Positions 34,967 to 43,709 of a DNA stretch of 64,000 nucleotides are shown in pieces. The notes beneath the pieces are model-generated. The model saw only the letters and a program-made list of their open reading frames with translations. It made no database searches and was not told where the DNA came from. The stretch is taken from NCBI RefSeq assembly GCF_001429605.1, contig NZ_LMSS01000002.1, forward strand, positions 164,617-228,616, in the 5' to 3' direction. Both the position numbers and the translations under genes were made by a program. How positions within the stretch are numbered: position 1 is the first letter of the stretch; every line of letters begins with the position of its first letter. This DNA comes from Phycicoccus sp. Soil802 (GTDB lineage: Bacteria > Actinomycetota > Actinomycetes > Actinomycetales > Dermatophilaceae).

Positions 34967-36580
34967 ATGGAACTGGGGACGACGACCGCGCCGGTGTTCT
35001 TCCGGCCGCGCGACGCCTGGGTGGGCGACGTCATCCCGTTCGAGCAGGATGGCCAGTTCTGGCTCTACTACCTCCTTGAGCGCCGCGCCGACCCGCCCAC
35101 CGGAATGCCCTGGCACCTCGTCACCACCCGCGACCTGGTGACCCTCACCGACCACGGCCTGGCCCTGGCCACCGGCACCGAGCCGGACGCCGCCGACCAC
35201 AACTGCTACACCGGCAGCATCGTCCAGGACGAGCAGGGCCGTCACCACCTCTTCTACACCGCCCAGAACCCGGACGTCCTCGGTGCCGACGGACTACCGC
35301 TCCAACTCGTCGCCCACGCCACCAGCGACGACGGCCAGACCACCTGGACCAAGCACCCCGAGCACACCTTCGGCGCCACGCCCGGCTACCAGCCGTCGGA
35401 CTGGCGCGACCCGTTCGTCTTCCGCCACCCGGATGGCCGCTGGCACATGCTCCTCGCCGCCCGCCACCAGGACGGGCCCGAACGACGTCGAGGTGTCGTC
35501 GCCCGGTGCGTGTCCGACGACCTCGTGACCTGGGCGGCGGCCGAGCCGTTCTGGGACCCGCGTCGCTACATCACCCACGAGTGCCCCGAGGTGTTCCAGT
35601 GGGGGGAGTGGTGGTACCTCGTCTACTCCGAGTTCTCCGACCGCTTCGTCACCCGCTACCGCATGGCCCGCAGCCCCGAGGGGCCGTGGCAGGTGCCCGC
35701 CCACGACACCCTCGACGGGCGAGCCTGGTATGCCGCGAAATCCGCAGCGCGCGCCGGGCGCCGGTTCTTCTTCGGCTGGATCGCCAGCCGCGAGGGGCAG
35801 ACCGATGATGGTCCGTGGCAGTGGGCCGGAAGCCTTTCGACCCTGGAGGCGCTGCAGCGCGAGGACGGCACCCTGGCCCTGCGTCCGCCGGCCGAGCTGG
35901 TCGACAGCTTCAGCGAGGACCGCTCCGCCCAGCTCGGCCTGGCCAAGGGTGTCCTCGAGGCCCCCGACTCCTACGCCGCGACCATCTCCGAGCACGCCAC
36001 CCCGCGCCAGTTCCACACCAGGGTGGTGCTCGACGTCGAGGCCGGCACCCGGGAGTTCGGCCTGCTGCTTCGCTGTTCGGAGGACGGCGACACCGGCTAC
36101 GTGCTGCGGCTCGAGCCGCACGCCTCACGGATGGTGCTCGACCGCTGGCCCCGCAAGTCGACCGGAGCCGCGCAGTGGCAGGTCTCCGGCGATGTCCCGC
36201 AGTTCCTCGAGCTCGAGCGCCCGGTCGACCTGGCACCGGGTCGGCACGTCCTCGAAGCCCTGGTCGACGACGACCTCGCCGTCTTCACCCTCGACGGCGC
36301 CGTGACCCTGAGCACGCCCCTCTACGACCACCGACGCGGACGCCTCGGTGTGTTCGTCGGCGAGGGACGACTCGAGGTGGTCGAGGCGAACCTCAGCCAA
36401 CGCCCACCGGTCACCGATCTCACCCGCGCAGCCGAGCCCGGTCTGCCGGGCCACACCCTCACCGACAACTCGTACGCCACCGACGACACCGCCCTCCCCG
36501 ACGCACCTGCTCTGCCCTCCCGTTTGACCACGACCGATCCCGGCGCCACGGGGTCCGCTGCACGAAGGAGTGCACCATGA
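34967..36580 (+). CDS. GH32 family glycoside hydrolase, divergent
   Basis: A 537-residue five-bladed propeller plus beta-sandwich enzyme of family GH32, acting on beta-fructosides. SDWRDPFVF near 147 is the RDP motif and HECPEVFQW near 206 carries the acid/base Glu. The usual N-D-P-N-G nucleophile box is replaced by DAWVGDVIPF near residue 14, so the nucleophile is probably the Asp of WVGD. No signal peptide, hence cytoplasmic. ATG at 34967 follows GTGAGG; the GTG at 34955 is part of that site. First gene of the cassette. Confidence 0.85.
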   Translation: MELGTTTAPVFFRPRDAWVGDVIPFEQDGQFWLYYLLERRADPPTGMPWHLVTTRDLVTLTDHGLALATGTEPDAADHNCYTGSIVQDEQGRHHLFYTAQNPDVLGADGLPLQLVAHATSDDGQTTWTKHPEHTFGATPGYQPSDWRDPFVFRHPDGRWHMLLAARHQDGPERRRGVVARCVSDDLVTWAAAEPFWDPRRYITHECPEVFQWGEWWYLVYSEFSDRFVTRYRMARSPEGPWQVPAHDTLDGRAWYAAKSAARAGRRFFFGWIASREGQTDDGPWQWAGSLSTLEALQREDGTLALRPPAELVDSFSEDRSAQLGLAKGVLEAPDSYAATISEHATPRQFHTRVVLDVEAGTREFGLLLRCSEDGDTGYVLRLEPHASRMVLDRWPRKSTGAAQWQVSGDVPQFLELERPVDLAPGRHVLEALVDDDLAVFTLDGAVTLSTPLYDHRRGRLGVFVGEGRLEVVEANLSQRPPVTDLTRAAEPGLPGHTLTDNSYATDDTALPDAPALPSRLTTTDPGATGSAARRSAP

Positions 36581-37908
36581 AGAAGGTTTCGCTGCTGGCC
36601 GCTGCCGTAGGCACCGCGCTGGCCATGACCGCCTGTGCTGGGGGGTCGACCGGCGCCGCGCCGGGCGACGTCAACCCCACCGGGGCGATCAAGGCACGAG
36701 AGATCTCGTGGCTGCTGTCCCGTCCGGCCAACGGCTCCGTCATCACCGTGATGAAGGGCCTGGCCGACGAGTACGCCGCCACCCATCCGGGCTTCTCGCT
36801 GAAGTTCATCACGACGCCAGATCGCCCCTCCTACATCCAGAAGCTCGAGACCCTGGCGGCGGCCAAGAAGCTCCCCGAGTTCTTCGACACCGATGCCACG
36901 CCCTACGCCCAGAAGCTTGCCAAGCAGGGCCAGATGGTCGACGCCGAGAAGCTCCTCAAGGACATCGGTCTCGACCAGAGCTACCGCCCCTCGGCCCTGG
37001 CCTACCAGCGCTTCGACGACGGATCCCTCTACCTCCTGCCGTTCGAGTACGGCGCCGAGTACTTCTGGTACAACAAGGCGCTCTTCGCCAAGGCCGGTGT
37101 CGAGGTGCCCAAGACGCTCGACGACTTCCCCGCCGTGTGCGCCGCGCTCGCCAAGACGGGGGTTACGCCGATCGCGATGGCCGGCAAGGAGCAGTGGCCC
37201 CTGGAGCGCTGGATGGCCTACCAGCCGTTCCGACTCGAGGGACCGGCATACGTCGGGAAGCTCAAGAAGGGTGAGGCCAAGTTCAGCGACCCCGCAGGGG
37301 CCACCGCGGCGAAGTGGCTCGGTGAGCTCGGCACCTCCGGGTGCTTCCAGAAGGGCTTCTCCTCGGTCGGCTACACCGACGCCCAGAACCTGTTCACCTC
37401 CGGCAAGGCGGCGATCTACAACATGGGCACGTGGGAGCTGGGCAGCCTCGCCACCGACAAGCTCGACGCGGGGGTGCGCAACGACGTCGACTTCTTCACG
37501 CTGCCGACGGTCGCCGGTGCCAAGACCGCGGACAACGACTACGTCGCCCCGTCCGGAATCGGCATGGCGGTCAACACCAGGACCTACGACCCGCTGGTGC
37601 GCGACTTCCTCAAGTTCGCCCTCACGAAGTACCCGCAGCAGTACGCGGCCTCGGGTGCGCTGACCCCCACCACCACCGACGTGACCCTGCCGGCCAACGC
37701 AACTCCGTTGTACTCCAAGGCGATCTCGACAGCGGAGAAGGTCGGCGACGAGCTGGCGATGCCCTGGGACACCCAGCTCGACCCCACCACGAACACCCGC
37801 CTCCAGCAGGAGCTGGTGCTGCTCGTCCAGGGTGACGTGACTCCTGCGGAGTTCATCTCCACGATGGACACCACACTCGCCCAGAACGCGCCGAAGTACT
37901 TCAAGTAA
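36577..37908 (+). CDS. ABC sugar-binding lipoprotein
   Basis: A 443-residue extracellular solute-binding protein of family 1. The signal peptide ends in the lipobox MTAC (Cys near 20), so it is lipid-anchored outside the membrane. EFFDTDATPYAQKLAKQG and later aromatic residues line a probable oligosaccharide site. ATG with GAAGGAG; overlaps the GH32 stop (ATGA). The likely ligand is a fructo-oligosaccharide, from context. Confidence 0.9.
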   Translation: MKKVSLLAAAVGTALAMTACAGGSTGAAPGDVNPTGAIKAREISWLLSRPANGSVITVMKGLADEYAATHPGFSLKFITTPDRPSYIQKLETLAAAKKLPEFFDTDATPYAQKLAKQGQMVDAEKLLKDIGLDQSYRPSALAYQRFDDGSLYLLPFEYGAEYFWYNKALFAKAGVEVPKTLDDFPAVCAALAKTGVTPIAMAGKEQWPLERWMAYQPFRLEGPAYVGKLKKGEAKFSDPAGATAAKWLGELGTSGCFQKGFSSVGYTDAQNLFTSGKAAIYNMGTWELGSLATDKLDAGVRNDVDFFTLPTVAGAKTADNDYVAPSGIGMAVNTRTYDPLVRDFLKFALTKYPQQYAASGALTPTTTDVTLPANATPLYSKAISTAEKVGDELAMPWDTQLDPTTNTRLQQELVLLVQGDVTPAEFISTMDTTLAQNAPKYFK

Positions 37909-37915
37909 GGCCGCA

Positions 37916-37947
37916 GTCGGTGGGCCGGGAGCTCCCGGCCCACCGAC
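37916..37947 (+). terminator. Perfect 32-nt palindrome after the binding-protein gene
   Basis: GTCGGTGGGCCGGGAG is followed directly by its exact complement. It sits between the binding protein and the first permease. It probably stabilises the upstream mRNA or partly terminates, giving more binding protein than permease. Confidence 0.8.
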
Positions 37948-37962
37948 CCGGAAGGAGACCCC

Positions 37963-38844
37963 GTGCTTCCCTACCGCTCCCGGCTCTCAGTCGTCGGCTT
38001 CCTGCTCCCGCCCCTGCTCCTCTTCGGTGGCGCGGTGTTGCTGCCCATCGTGCAGTCGGTCTACCTGTCGCTCTTCTCGTGGGACGGGATCACCGACCGG
38101 GAGTTCGTCGGGCTGGAGAACTACCGGCACATGGTCGGCGGCGACCCGACGTTCTGGACGTCGTTCACCAACCAGCTCGGCTACCTGGCCGTCTGCCTCG
38201 TGCTGCAGCTCGGCGGAGCCCTCCTGGTGGCCTCGCTGCTGCTGACCATCACCAGGGGCCGCGAGGTCGTCAAGGTCCTCTACCTGCTCCCCGCAGTCAT
38301 CTCGACGGTGGCGATCGGCCTACTCTTCCAACGGATCTACTCCTACGACCCGGTCGGGTTGCTCAACGGGGTCCTCGACGACCTCGGCCTCGGCTCGCTG
38401 AGCCGCCCATGGCTCTCGGACGTGCACACCGTCCTCGCGGCCGTGTCTGCACCGGAAGGCTGGCGGTTCGTGGGTCTCTACACGATCATCGTGTATGCCG
38501 CGTTGCTGGCGGTGCCGCGCGAGCTCGAGGAGGCTGCGCGCCTGGACGGCGCGAACGCGTGGCAGGTCTTCACGAAGATCCGGTTCCCGTACATCCGACC
38601 GGTCTGGGTGACGACGACGATCATGGCCACCACCTTCGCCCTGCGCGGGTTCGACATCCCCTACCTGCTCACCAACGGCGGGCCCGGCCAGGCGTCGGAG
38701 CTGGTGACGACCTACATGTACAAGACCGCCTTCACCAGCACGAACTACGGCTATGCCAGTGCGATGTCGGTCTTCATCGTCCTCGAGTGCCTGGTCGCGG
38801 TCGGCCTCATCTCCCTGCTGCTCAACCGGAAGGCCGTGCGATGA
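37963..38844 (+). CDS. ABC sugar permease (MalF-type)
   Basis: A 293-residue inner-membrane protein with six segments. The EAA loop reads PRELEEAARLDGANAWQVFTKI, the contact for the ATPase. GTG start with GAAGGAG upstream. No ATPase gene is in the cassette, so a shared MsiK-type ATPase encoded elsewhere is probably used. Confidence 0.92.
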   Translation: MLPYRSRLSVVGFLLPPLLLFGGAVLLPIVQSVYLSLFSWDGITDREFVGLENYRHMVGGDPTFWTSFTNQLGYLAVCLVLQLGGALLVASLLLTITRGREVVKVLYLLPAVISTVAIGLLFQRIYSYDPVGLLNGVLDDLGLGSLSRPWLSDVHTVLAAVSAPEGWRFVGLYTIIVYAALLAVPRELEEAARLDGANAWQVFTKIRFPYIRPVWVTTTIMATTFALRGFDIPYLLTNGGPGQASELVTTYMYKTAFTSTNYGYASAMSVFIVLECLVAVGLISLLLNRKAVR

Positions 38845-39776
38845 CCTCCTCGCCCACCGACACGTTGCCCAAGCCGGCCCCGGCCCACGGCGGGCAGGTG
38901 CCTCCCTCGCGCCGTTCCCAGTCCAGGGTCCACGCCCGACGACGGCGTCCCCTCAAGCCGGCCCAGGTCGTCTCGAGGGTGCTGCTCGGCGCGTTGCTGG
39001 TCGTGCAGGTCTACCCGCTGGTCTGGATCCTCCTGACCGCCGTGCGCGACGACGCCGACTTCGCGTCACACGGCGCCTTCGGCCTGCCTCAGTCGTTCAC
39101 GCTCGACAACTTCGCCCGGGCGTTCGAGCAGGGCGACCTCGGGCGCAACATCGTCAACAGCCTGGTCGTCACGCTCGGCGCCTCGGCGCTCATCGTCGTG
39201 TGCGGGATGATGGGCGCCTACGCCATCCAGGTCCTCGGGTTCCGCGGGAGCCGGGTGGTCCGCGCGCTGTTCCTCGTGGGCATCATCGTCCCGGTGCAGG
39301 TCGCCCTCGTCCCGCTCTTCGTCGACTACGCCAAGGTCGGCCTGCTGGACACGCACCTGTCGATGATCATCCCGCTCGCCGGCTTCTCGCTGCCGATGTC
39401 GCTCTACCTGTTCATGTCCTTCTTCCAGTACATCCCGCAGGAGATCTACGACGCCGCCTCGATCGACGGGGCCGGTCCGACGGCGATCTTCGCCCGGATC
39501 ACGCTCCCCATGTCGGTCAACACGATCGTCACGGTCGTCATGATCAACAGCATCTTCATCTGGAACGACTTCGTCTTCGGCAACACCTTCGTGCTGTCGG
39601 AGGAGCTCAAGACGGTGCCGCTCGGGCTGCAGAACTACATCGGCGCGATGGGCAAGACCGACTGGACTGCGACCTTCGCGGCCGTGTGCGTCACGGTGAC
39701 TCCGCTGTTGCTGGTGTTCCTCGTCCTCAACCGCGCCATGATGTACGGACTCGAGAGCGGAGCAACCAAGGGATGA
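38841..39776 (+). CDS. ABC sugar permease (MalG-type)
   Basis: A 311-residue permease with a 40-residue basic N-tail and six membrane segments. The EAA loop is PQEIYDAASIDGAGPTAIFARI. ATGA overlaps at both ends join it to the first permease and to lacI. Confidence 0.92.
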   Translation: MTSSPTDTLPKPAPAHGGQVPPSRRSQSRVHARRRRPLKPAQVVSRVLLGALLVVQVYPLVWILLTAVRDDADFASHGAFGLPQSFTLDNFARAFEQGDLGRNIVNSLVVTLGASALIVVCGMMGAYAIQVLGFRGSRVVRALFLVGIIVPVQVALVPLFVDYAKVGLLDTHLSMIIPLAGFSLPMSLYLFMSFFQYIPQEIYDAASIDGAGPTAIFARITLPMSVNTIVTVVMINSIFIWNDFVFGNTFVLSEELKTVPLGLQNYIGAMGKTDWTATFAAVCVTVTPLLLVFLVLNRAMMYGLESGATKG

Positions 39777-40858
39777 CTGAAGGGCGAGGCGCCACCGGGG
39801 CGTCCAGCGATGGCACGGCAGCCGCGTCGTCCCCTCGGGGCGGCGCGGCGCGCGTGACGCTGCGCGACGTCAGTCGGCTGGCCGGCGTCTCCACCACCAC
39901 GGTGTCGCACGTCATCAACAACAAGGTGGGGGCCCGGATCGGCGACGACGCGCGCCGCCGGGTCCGCGAGGCGGTGGAGGCACTCGGCTACCGGCCCAAC
40001 GCGACGGCGGCCAACCTCGTGAAGGGGCAGTCGAGCTTCATCGGGCTGGTCGCCGACTCGATCGCCACGACGCCCTTTGCCGGACAGATCATCCGCGGCG
40101 CCCAGGACGAGGCCTGGCGGCTCGGCTACACGCTGCTCATCGCCAACACCGAGGACAACGCCGACGCCGAGGCCGAGGCGTTGGGGATGATGCTGGCCCA
40201 CCAGGTCAGGGGGATCCTCTTCTCGACCTGGTACCACCGTGAGGTGACCCTTCCGGCCGGGCTGAGCGAGGTGGACCACGTCCTGGTCAACTGCTACGCC
40301 AGCGACGGCGTCCGGGCGGTCGTGCCGGACGAGGTGGGCGGTGGCCGCGCCGCGACGGAGCTGCTCCTCGCGCAGGGACACCGGCGGATCGCGTTCCTCA
40401 ACACGACGACGCCCTCCCCGGCTCGGCGCGGGCGCATCGCCGGGCACCGCGAGGCGATGGCTGTGGCGGGCATCGACGTGGACGACGAGCTGGTCATCGA
40501 CACCGCTCCCGACCAGGAGGGCGGGTTCGTCGCGGGTCAGCGCCTGGCCGACCTCGGGGTCACGGGCGTCTGCTGCCACAACGACCGGGTCGCGATGGGG
40601 GTCTACGACGCGCTGCGCGAGCGCGGGCTGGCGGTGCCGGACGACGTGTCGGTGGTCGGTTTCGACAACCAGGAGGTGATCGCAGCCCACCTGCGGCCGC
40701 CCCTGTCGACCGTCGCCCTCCCGCACTACGAGCTGGGGGTGCAGGGCGTCCGACTCCTCATGGGGGTCGAGGACTTCCCGGCCGTGGGGCCGCTGCGGGT
40801 GGCCTGCCCGCCGATCGGTCGCTCGTCGGTGGCTCGGCCCCGGGTGGGGACAGCCTGA
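39773..40858 (+). CDS. LacI-family regulator of the fructan cassette
   Basis: A 361-residue repressor. The helix-turn-helix at about 28-75 reads VTLRDVSRLAGVSTTTVSHVINN, followed by a periplasmic-binding-like effector domain ending SVVGFDNQEVIAAHLRPPLS. It is encoded inside the operon and should bind the twin operators at 34875-34936. ATG overlaps the permease stop. Confidence 0.93.
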   Translation: MTEGRGATGASSDGTAAASSPRGGAARVTLRDVSRLAGVSTTTVSHVINNKVGARIGDDARRRVREAVEALGYRPNATAANLVKGQSSFIGLVADSIATTPFAGQIIRGAQDEAWRLGYTLLIANTEDNADAEAEALGMMLAHQVRGILFSTWYHREVTLPAGLSEVDHVLVNCYASDGVRAVVPDEVGGGRAATELLLAQGHRRIAFLNTTTPSPARRGRIAGHREAMAVAGIDVDDELVIDTAPDQEGGFVAGQRLADLGVTGVCCHNDRVAMGVYDALRERGLAVPDDVSVVGFDNQEVIAAHLRPPLSTVALPHYELGVQGVRLLMGVEDFPAVGPLRVACPPIGRSSVARPRVGTA

Positions 40859-40859
40859 G

Positions 40860-42092
40860 ATGGCGGCCGACGACGGTCGGCCCGCGCTGCACCTCACCGC
40901 GGACCGTGGCTGGGTGAACGACCCCCTCGCCCCGACCTGGGACGGCGAGCGCTATCACCTGTTCTTCCAGTACGTGCCTGACTCGCTCGAGTGGCGGCCG
41001 CACTGCCACTGGGGTCACGCGGTGTCGGACGACCTCGTGCACTGGGAGCACCGCGGCGTGGCGCTCGCCCCCGGCGAGGGCGACGACGGCGTCTGGTCCG
41101 GGTCGATGGTCCGGCGCGACGACGGCTACCGGATCTTCTACACGGCGATCTCCGCCGACGACCTGCCGATGGGCCGGGTGCGCTGGGCGGACAGCCCGGA
41201 CCTGTCCCCTGGCTCCTGGGTGAAGGGAGACGTCGTCGTGACGGCCCCGCCGCACGTCGACGTCACCGCGTTCCGAGACCCCTTCGTCTACCGCGACGGA
41301 CCGGTGTGGCGGATGCTCGTGGGCACCTCCATCGGCGGCACCGAGGCGGCGGCGACCTCCTTCTCCTCGCCGGACCTGGTGGAGTGGACCTATGAGGGAG
41401 TGGCGGCGTCGCGTCCCACGACCGACCGCGACCCCCTGTGGACCGGCACCCTGTGGGAGTGTCCGCAGCTGGTCACGGTCGGCGGCGCGGATGCGCTGGT
41501 CGTCTCGGTCTGGGCCGACGACGCGCTCCACCACGTCGCCGCAGCCCGCGGTTCGGCCGAGGGTCCGACCTTCACCCCGGAGCGTTGGCAACGGCTCACC
41601 TACGGACACGGCTACTACGCACCGGCGTCCTTCACCGACGCCGACGGGCAGCCCTGTCTGGTCTTCTGGATCCGCGGGCTGTTCGACCAGTCAGCCGGAC
41701 GGGCCGGCGCGCTCAGCGTGGTGCACCGCCTCGAGCTCATCGACGACGGGTTGGTGCTGCGGCTGCACCCGGAGCTGACCTCCCGGGGGCGGGAGCGACG
41801 CAACGGGGCCAACGCAGCGGTTGCCGAGCCGGCCGACCTGACCGACGGCCCCGTCCGGCTCACCTCGCACGGCCAGGACCTGCTGTCGGTGTCCTACGTG
41901 GACGGCGCGGTGGTCGTGGTCGCGGGCACCGAAGGGGCCGCCATCGTCGCCTCACCCCGGGGGGTGCAGGTGCTGGTCGACGGACCGTGCATCGAGGTCC
42001 TGACCTCGGGCGGTGCCTTCGCCCATGCGCTCCCCGGCGCGACGTGGTGGGACGACCGTGCGCAGGGGGCCGACCTCCGCTGGGTCGACTAG
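40860..42092 (+). CDS. GH32 beta-fructosidase (canonical)
   Basis: A 410-residue sucrose/fructan hydrolase. RGWVNDPLAPTW near 16 carries the nucleophile Asp, TAFRDPFVY near 139 is the RDP motif, and WECPQLV near 199 has the acid/base Glu. The C-terminal sandwich is short. No signal peptide. ATG at 40860, 1 nt after the lacI stop. With the divergent GH32 at the other end it closes the cassette. Its end overlaps the convergent kinase gene by 4 nt. Confidence 0.92.
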   Translation: MAADDGRPALHLTADRGWVNDPLAPTWDGERYHLFFQYVPDSLEWRPHCHWGHAVSDDLVHWEHRGVALAPGEGDDGVWSGSMVRRDDGYRIFYTAISADDLPMGRVRWADSPDLSPGSWVKGDVVVTAPPHVDVTAFRDPFVYRDGPVWRMLVGTSIGGTEAAATSFSSPDLVEWTYEGVAASRPTTDRDPLWTGTLWECPQLVTVGGADALVVSVWADDALHHVAAARGSAEGPTFTPERWQRLTYGHGYYAPASFTDADGQPCLVFWIRGLFDQSAGRAGALSVVHRLELIDDGLVLRLHPELTSRGRERRNGANAAVAEPADLTDGPVRLTSHGQDLLSVSYVDGAVVVVAGTEGAAIVASPRGVQVLVDGPCIEVLTSGGAFAHALPGATWWDDRAQGADLRWVD

Positions 42093-42799
42093 GCCAGACG
42101 GGCCGGCGTCGTCACCACGAGGTCGGCGCGAGCTCGGGTTGCCGCGACCAGCGTGGCGTTCGCCTGGTCGACGCGGTCCACCCAGAGGGCGGCGGCGTCG
42201 GGCTCCTTCCCGAACTCCACGTGCCGCGCCACCAACCGTTCGAGTCGGGTCGGCTCGTCGAGGTCGCAGTACCAGACCTCGTCCATCGCCTCCCGCACCC
42301 GGTGCCACGCCGGCTCGTCCAGCAGCAGGTAGTTGCCCTCGGTGATCACCAGCCGGGCCGACGGGGGCACGGCCAGGGCCGCGGCGATCGGCTGCTCGAG
42401 GTCACGCTCGAAGCCTGGCGCGTAGACGGTCTGCGAGGTGTCGGTCCGCACCCGCTCCAGCATCGCGGCATACCCCGCGGCGTCGAACGTCTCCGGCGCT
42501 CCCTTGCGGTCCCGCAGCCCGAGCCGGTCGAGCTGGGCGTCAGCGAGGTGGAACCCATCCATCGGCACGTGGGCCACCCAGCCCGCACCTGCGCCCTCCG
42601 GCGGGTGCTCCGCGAGCTCGGCCAGGAGCCGCTCGACCAGTGTGGTCTTCCCCGCACCAGGCGCCCCGGTGATGCCCAGGACCGCGCGACCGCCGCGGCC
42701 CAGTGCCGCGCGCGCCACCAGGCCCCGAGCCCGCTCACCGAGCGCCGTGAACTCGCCGAGGCTGCTGCCGTCGCCGGCTCGAGAGGTCATGTCCTCCAT
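42089..42799 (-). CDS. P-loop kinase, FrcK/YggC/uridine-kinase-like
   Basis: A 236-residue kinase. Walker A GITGAPGAGKTT is near residue 42, followed by VPMDGFHLADAQLDRLG and TEGNYLLLDEPAW, the pattern of the nucleoside/nucleotide-kinase group that includes FrcK (fructose kinase of rhizobia) and YFH7. The position next to a fructan cassette makes a fructose-phosphorylating role attractive, but it is on the opposite strand and pairs with DUF429. ATG at 42799; a second ATG at 42790 is possible. Confidence 0.75.
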   Translation of the reverse strand: MEDMTSRAGDGSSLGEFTALGERARGLVARAALGRGGRAVLGITGAPGAGKTTLVERLLAELAEHPPEGAGAGWVAHVPMDGFHLADAQLDRLGLRDRKGAPETFDAAGYAAMLERVRTDTSQTVYAPGFERDLEQPIAAALAVPPSARLVITEGNYLLLDEPAWHRVREAMDEVWYCDLDEPTRLERLVARHVEFGKEPDAAALWVDRVDQANATLVAATRARADLVVTTPARLA

Positions 42800-42803
42800 G
42801 CCA

Positions 42804-43529
42804 TCACACCCAGATCGCGGCGGGTATGCCGTCCGCGAAGGTCTGCGGCGGATCGGGCAGCGGGTGGGCGTCACCGTTCATGCGACGAGCCGCCGTCCAC
42901 GCAGCCGCGCAGGCGTCGAGGACGTCGTCCGCGGCATACCCACTGCCGTTGAGCACCGATGGTGAGGGGAGCCCTGCGGCGGCCAGCGCGGCGAGCCGTG
43001 CGACGCGGCCCTCGTCGGTCTTCTTGCCGGCCACGATCGGTGCCCCGGCCATGACCGCGAAGCTGAGCTCGGGGTGCGCCTCGATGACGGTGACGGTGGG
43101 CCGGCCGCGGACCCACGCGTACACCTCGTCCACCTGGTCACGAGGCAGGCTGTCGGCGTCGTCCCGCGCGATGGCCACGGCCTCGAGGTCGAGCGACTGG
43201 CGCACCGTCTCGACGAGGTCGGCGATGGTCGACGCGACCGCGATCCGCGGGCGGGGCGCGCCCGGCTCGAGGATGGCGCCGACCCAGCCCGCCGGGCACG
43301 CGTCCACGCCGAGCACCGGCACGATCACGTCGACCGGCGGGGACGGCCGCGGACCGTCGTCACCGGAAGCGCGGAGAACGGCGCCGAGCCGCTCCAGCGT
43401 GGTCGCGAGGGCCGAGTAGGTCTCGTCGACCCGGGCCCGGTCAGCCACGCCGGCAGCGGCGAGCAGCTCCGCCAGGGCGGCCGCCTGCTCAGCCACCCGG
43501 GCCGCCAGCTCAGACGCCTCGTCCGCCAC
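42804..43529 (-). CDS. DUF429 family protein with N-terminal helical extension
   Basis: A 241-residue protein. The DUF429 nuclease-like core starts only at about residue 75 (VLGVDACPAGWVGAIL), preceded by a long helical, probably coiled-coil stretch. VIEAHPELSFAVMAG and the later KKTDEGRVARLAAL are typical of the family. The internal D-x-P-I-G-L segment expected between them is not seen, so part of the fold may be lost or replaced. GTG at 43529 with AAGGTGG upstream. 4 nt before the kinase gene, one operon. Confidence 0.7.
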   Translation of the reverse strand: MADEASELAARVAEQAAALAELLAAAGVADRARVDETYSALATTLERLGAVLRASGDDGPRPSPPVDVIVPVLGVDACPAGWVGAILEPGAPRPRIAVASTIADLVETVRQSLDLEAVAIARDDADSLPRDQVDEVYAWVRGRPTVTVIEAHPELSFAVMAGAPIVAGKKTDEGRVARLAALAAAGLPSPSVLNGSGYAADDVLDACAAAWTAARRMNGDAHPLPDPPQTFADGIPAAIWV

Positions 43530-43552
43530 TGCCCACCACCTTCCGTTGCCGT

Positions 43553-43577
43553 GGGTGAAACCTGCCAGGGGTGAAAC
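43553..43577. repeat. Direct repeat GGGTGAAAC x2 upstream of the desaturase
   Basis: Copies at 43553-43561 and 43569-43577, spaced 16 nt, with a third GTGAAAC at 43684. They lie in the divergent gap between DUF429 and the desaturase. TAGAGT (43647-43652) may be the desaturase -10. Possible regulator site. Confidence 0.4.
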
Positions 43578-43709
43578 AGTGCCAGACACCGCTGCGCGGC
43601 GGCGGATCGGCGACTCGTCACCCCCGCCGCCAGCCGGGATCGCGAGTAGAGTCGAAGCCGAAGGCTGCCCTGGACCCGGTGGCGTGAAACCACCCCCCAG
43701 GAGTCCGGG

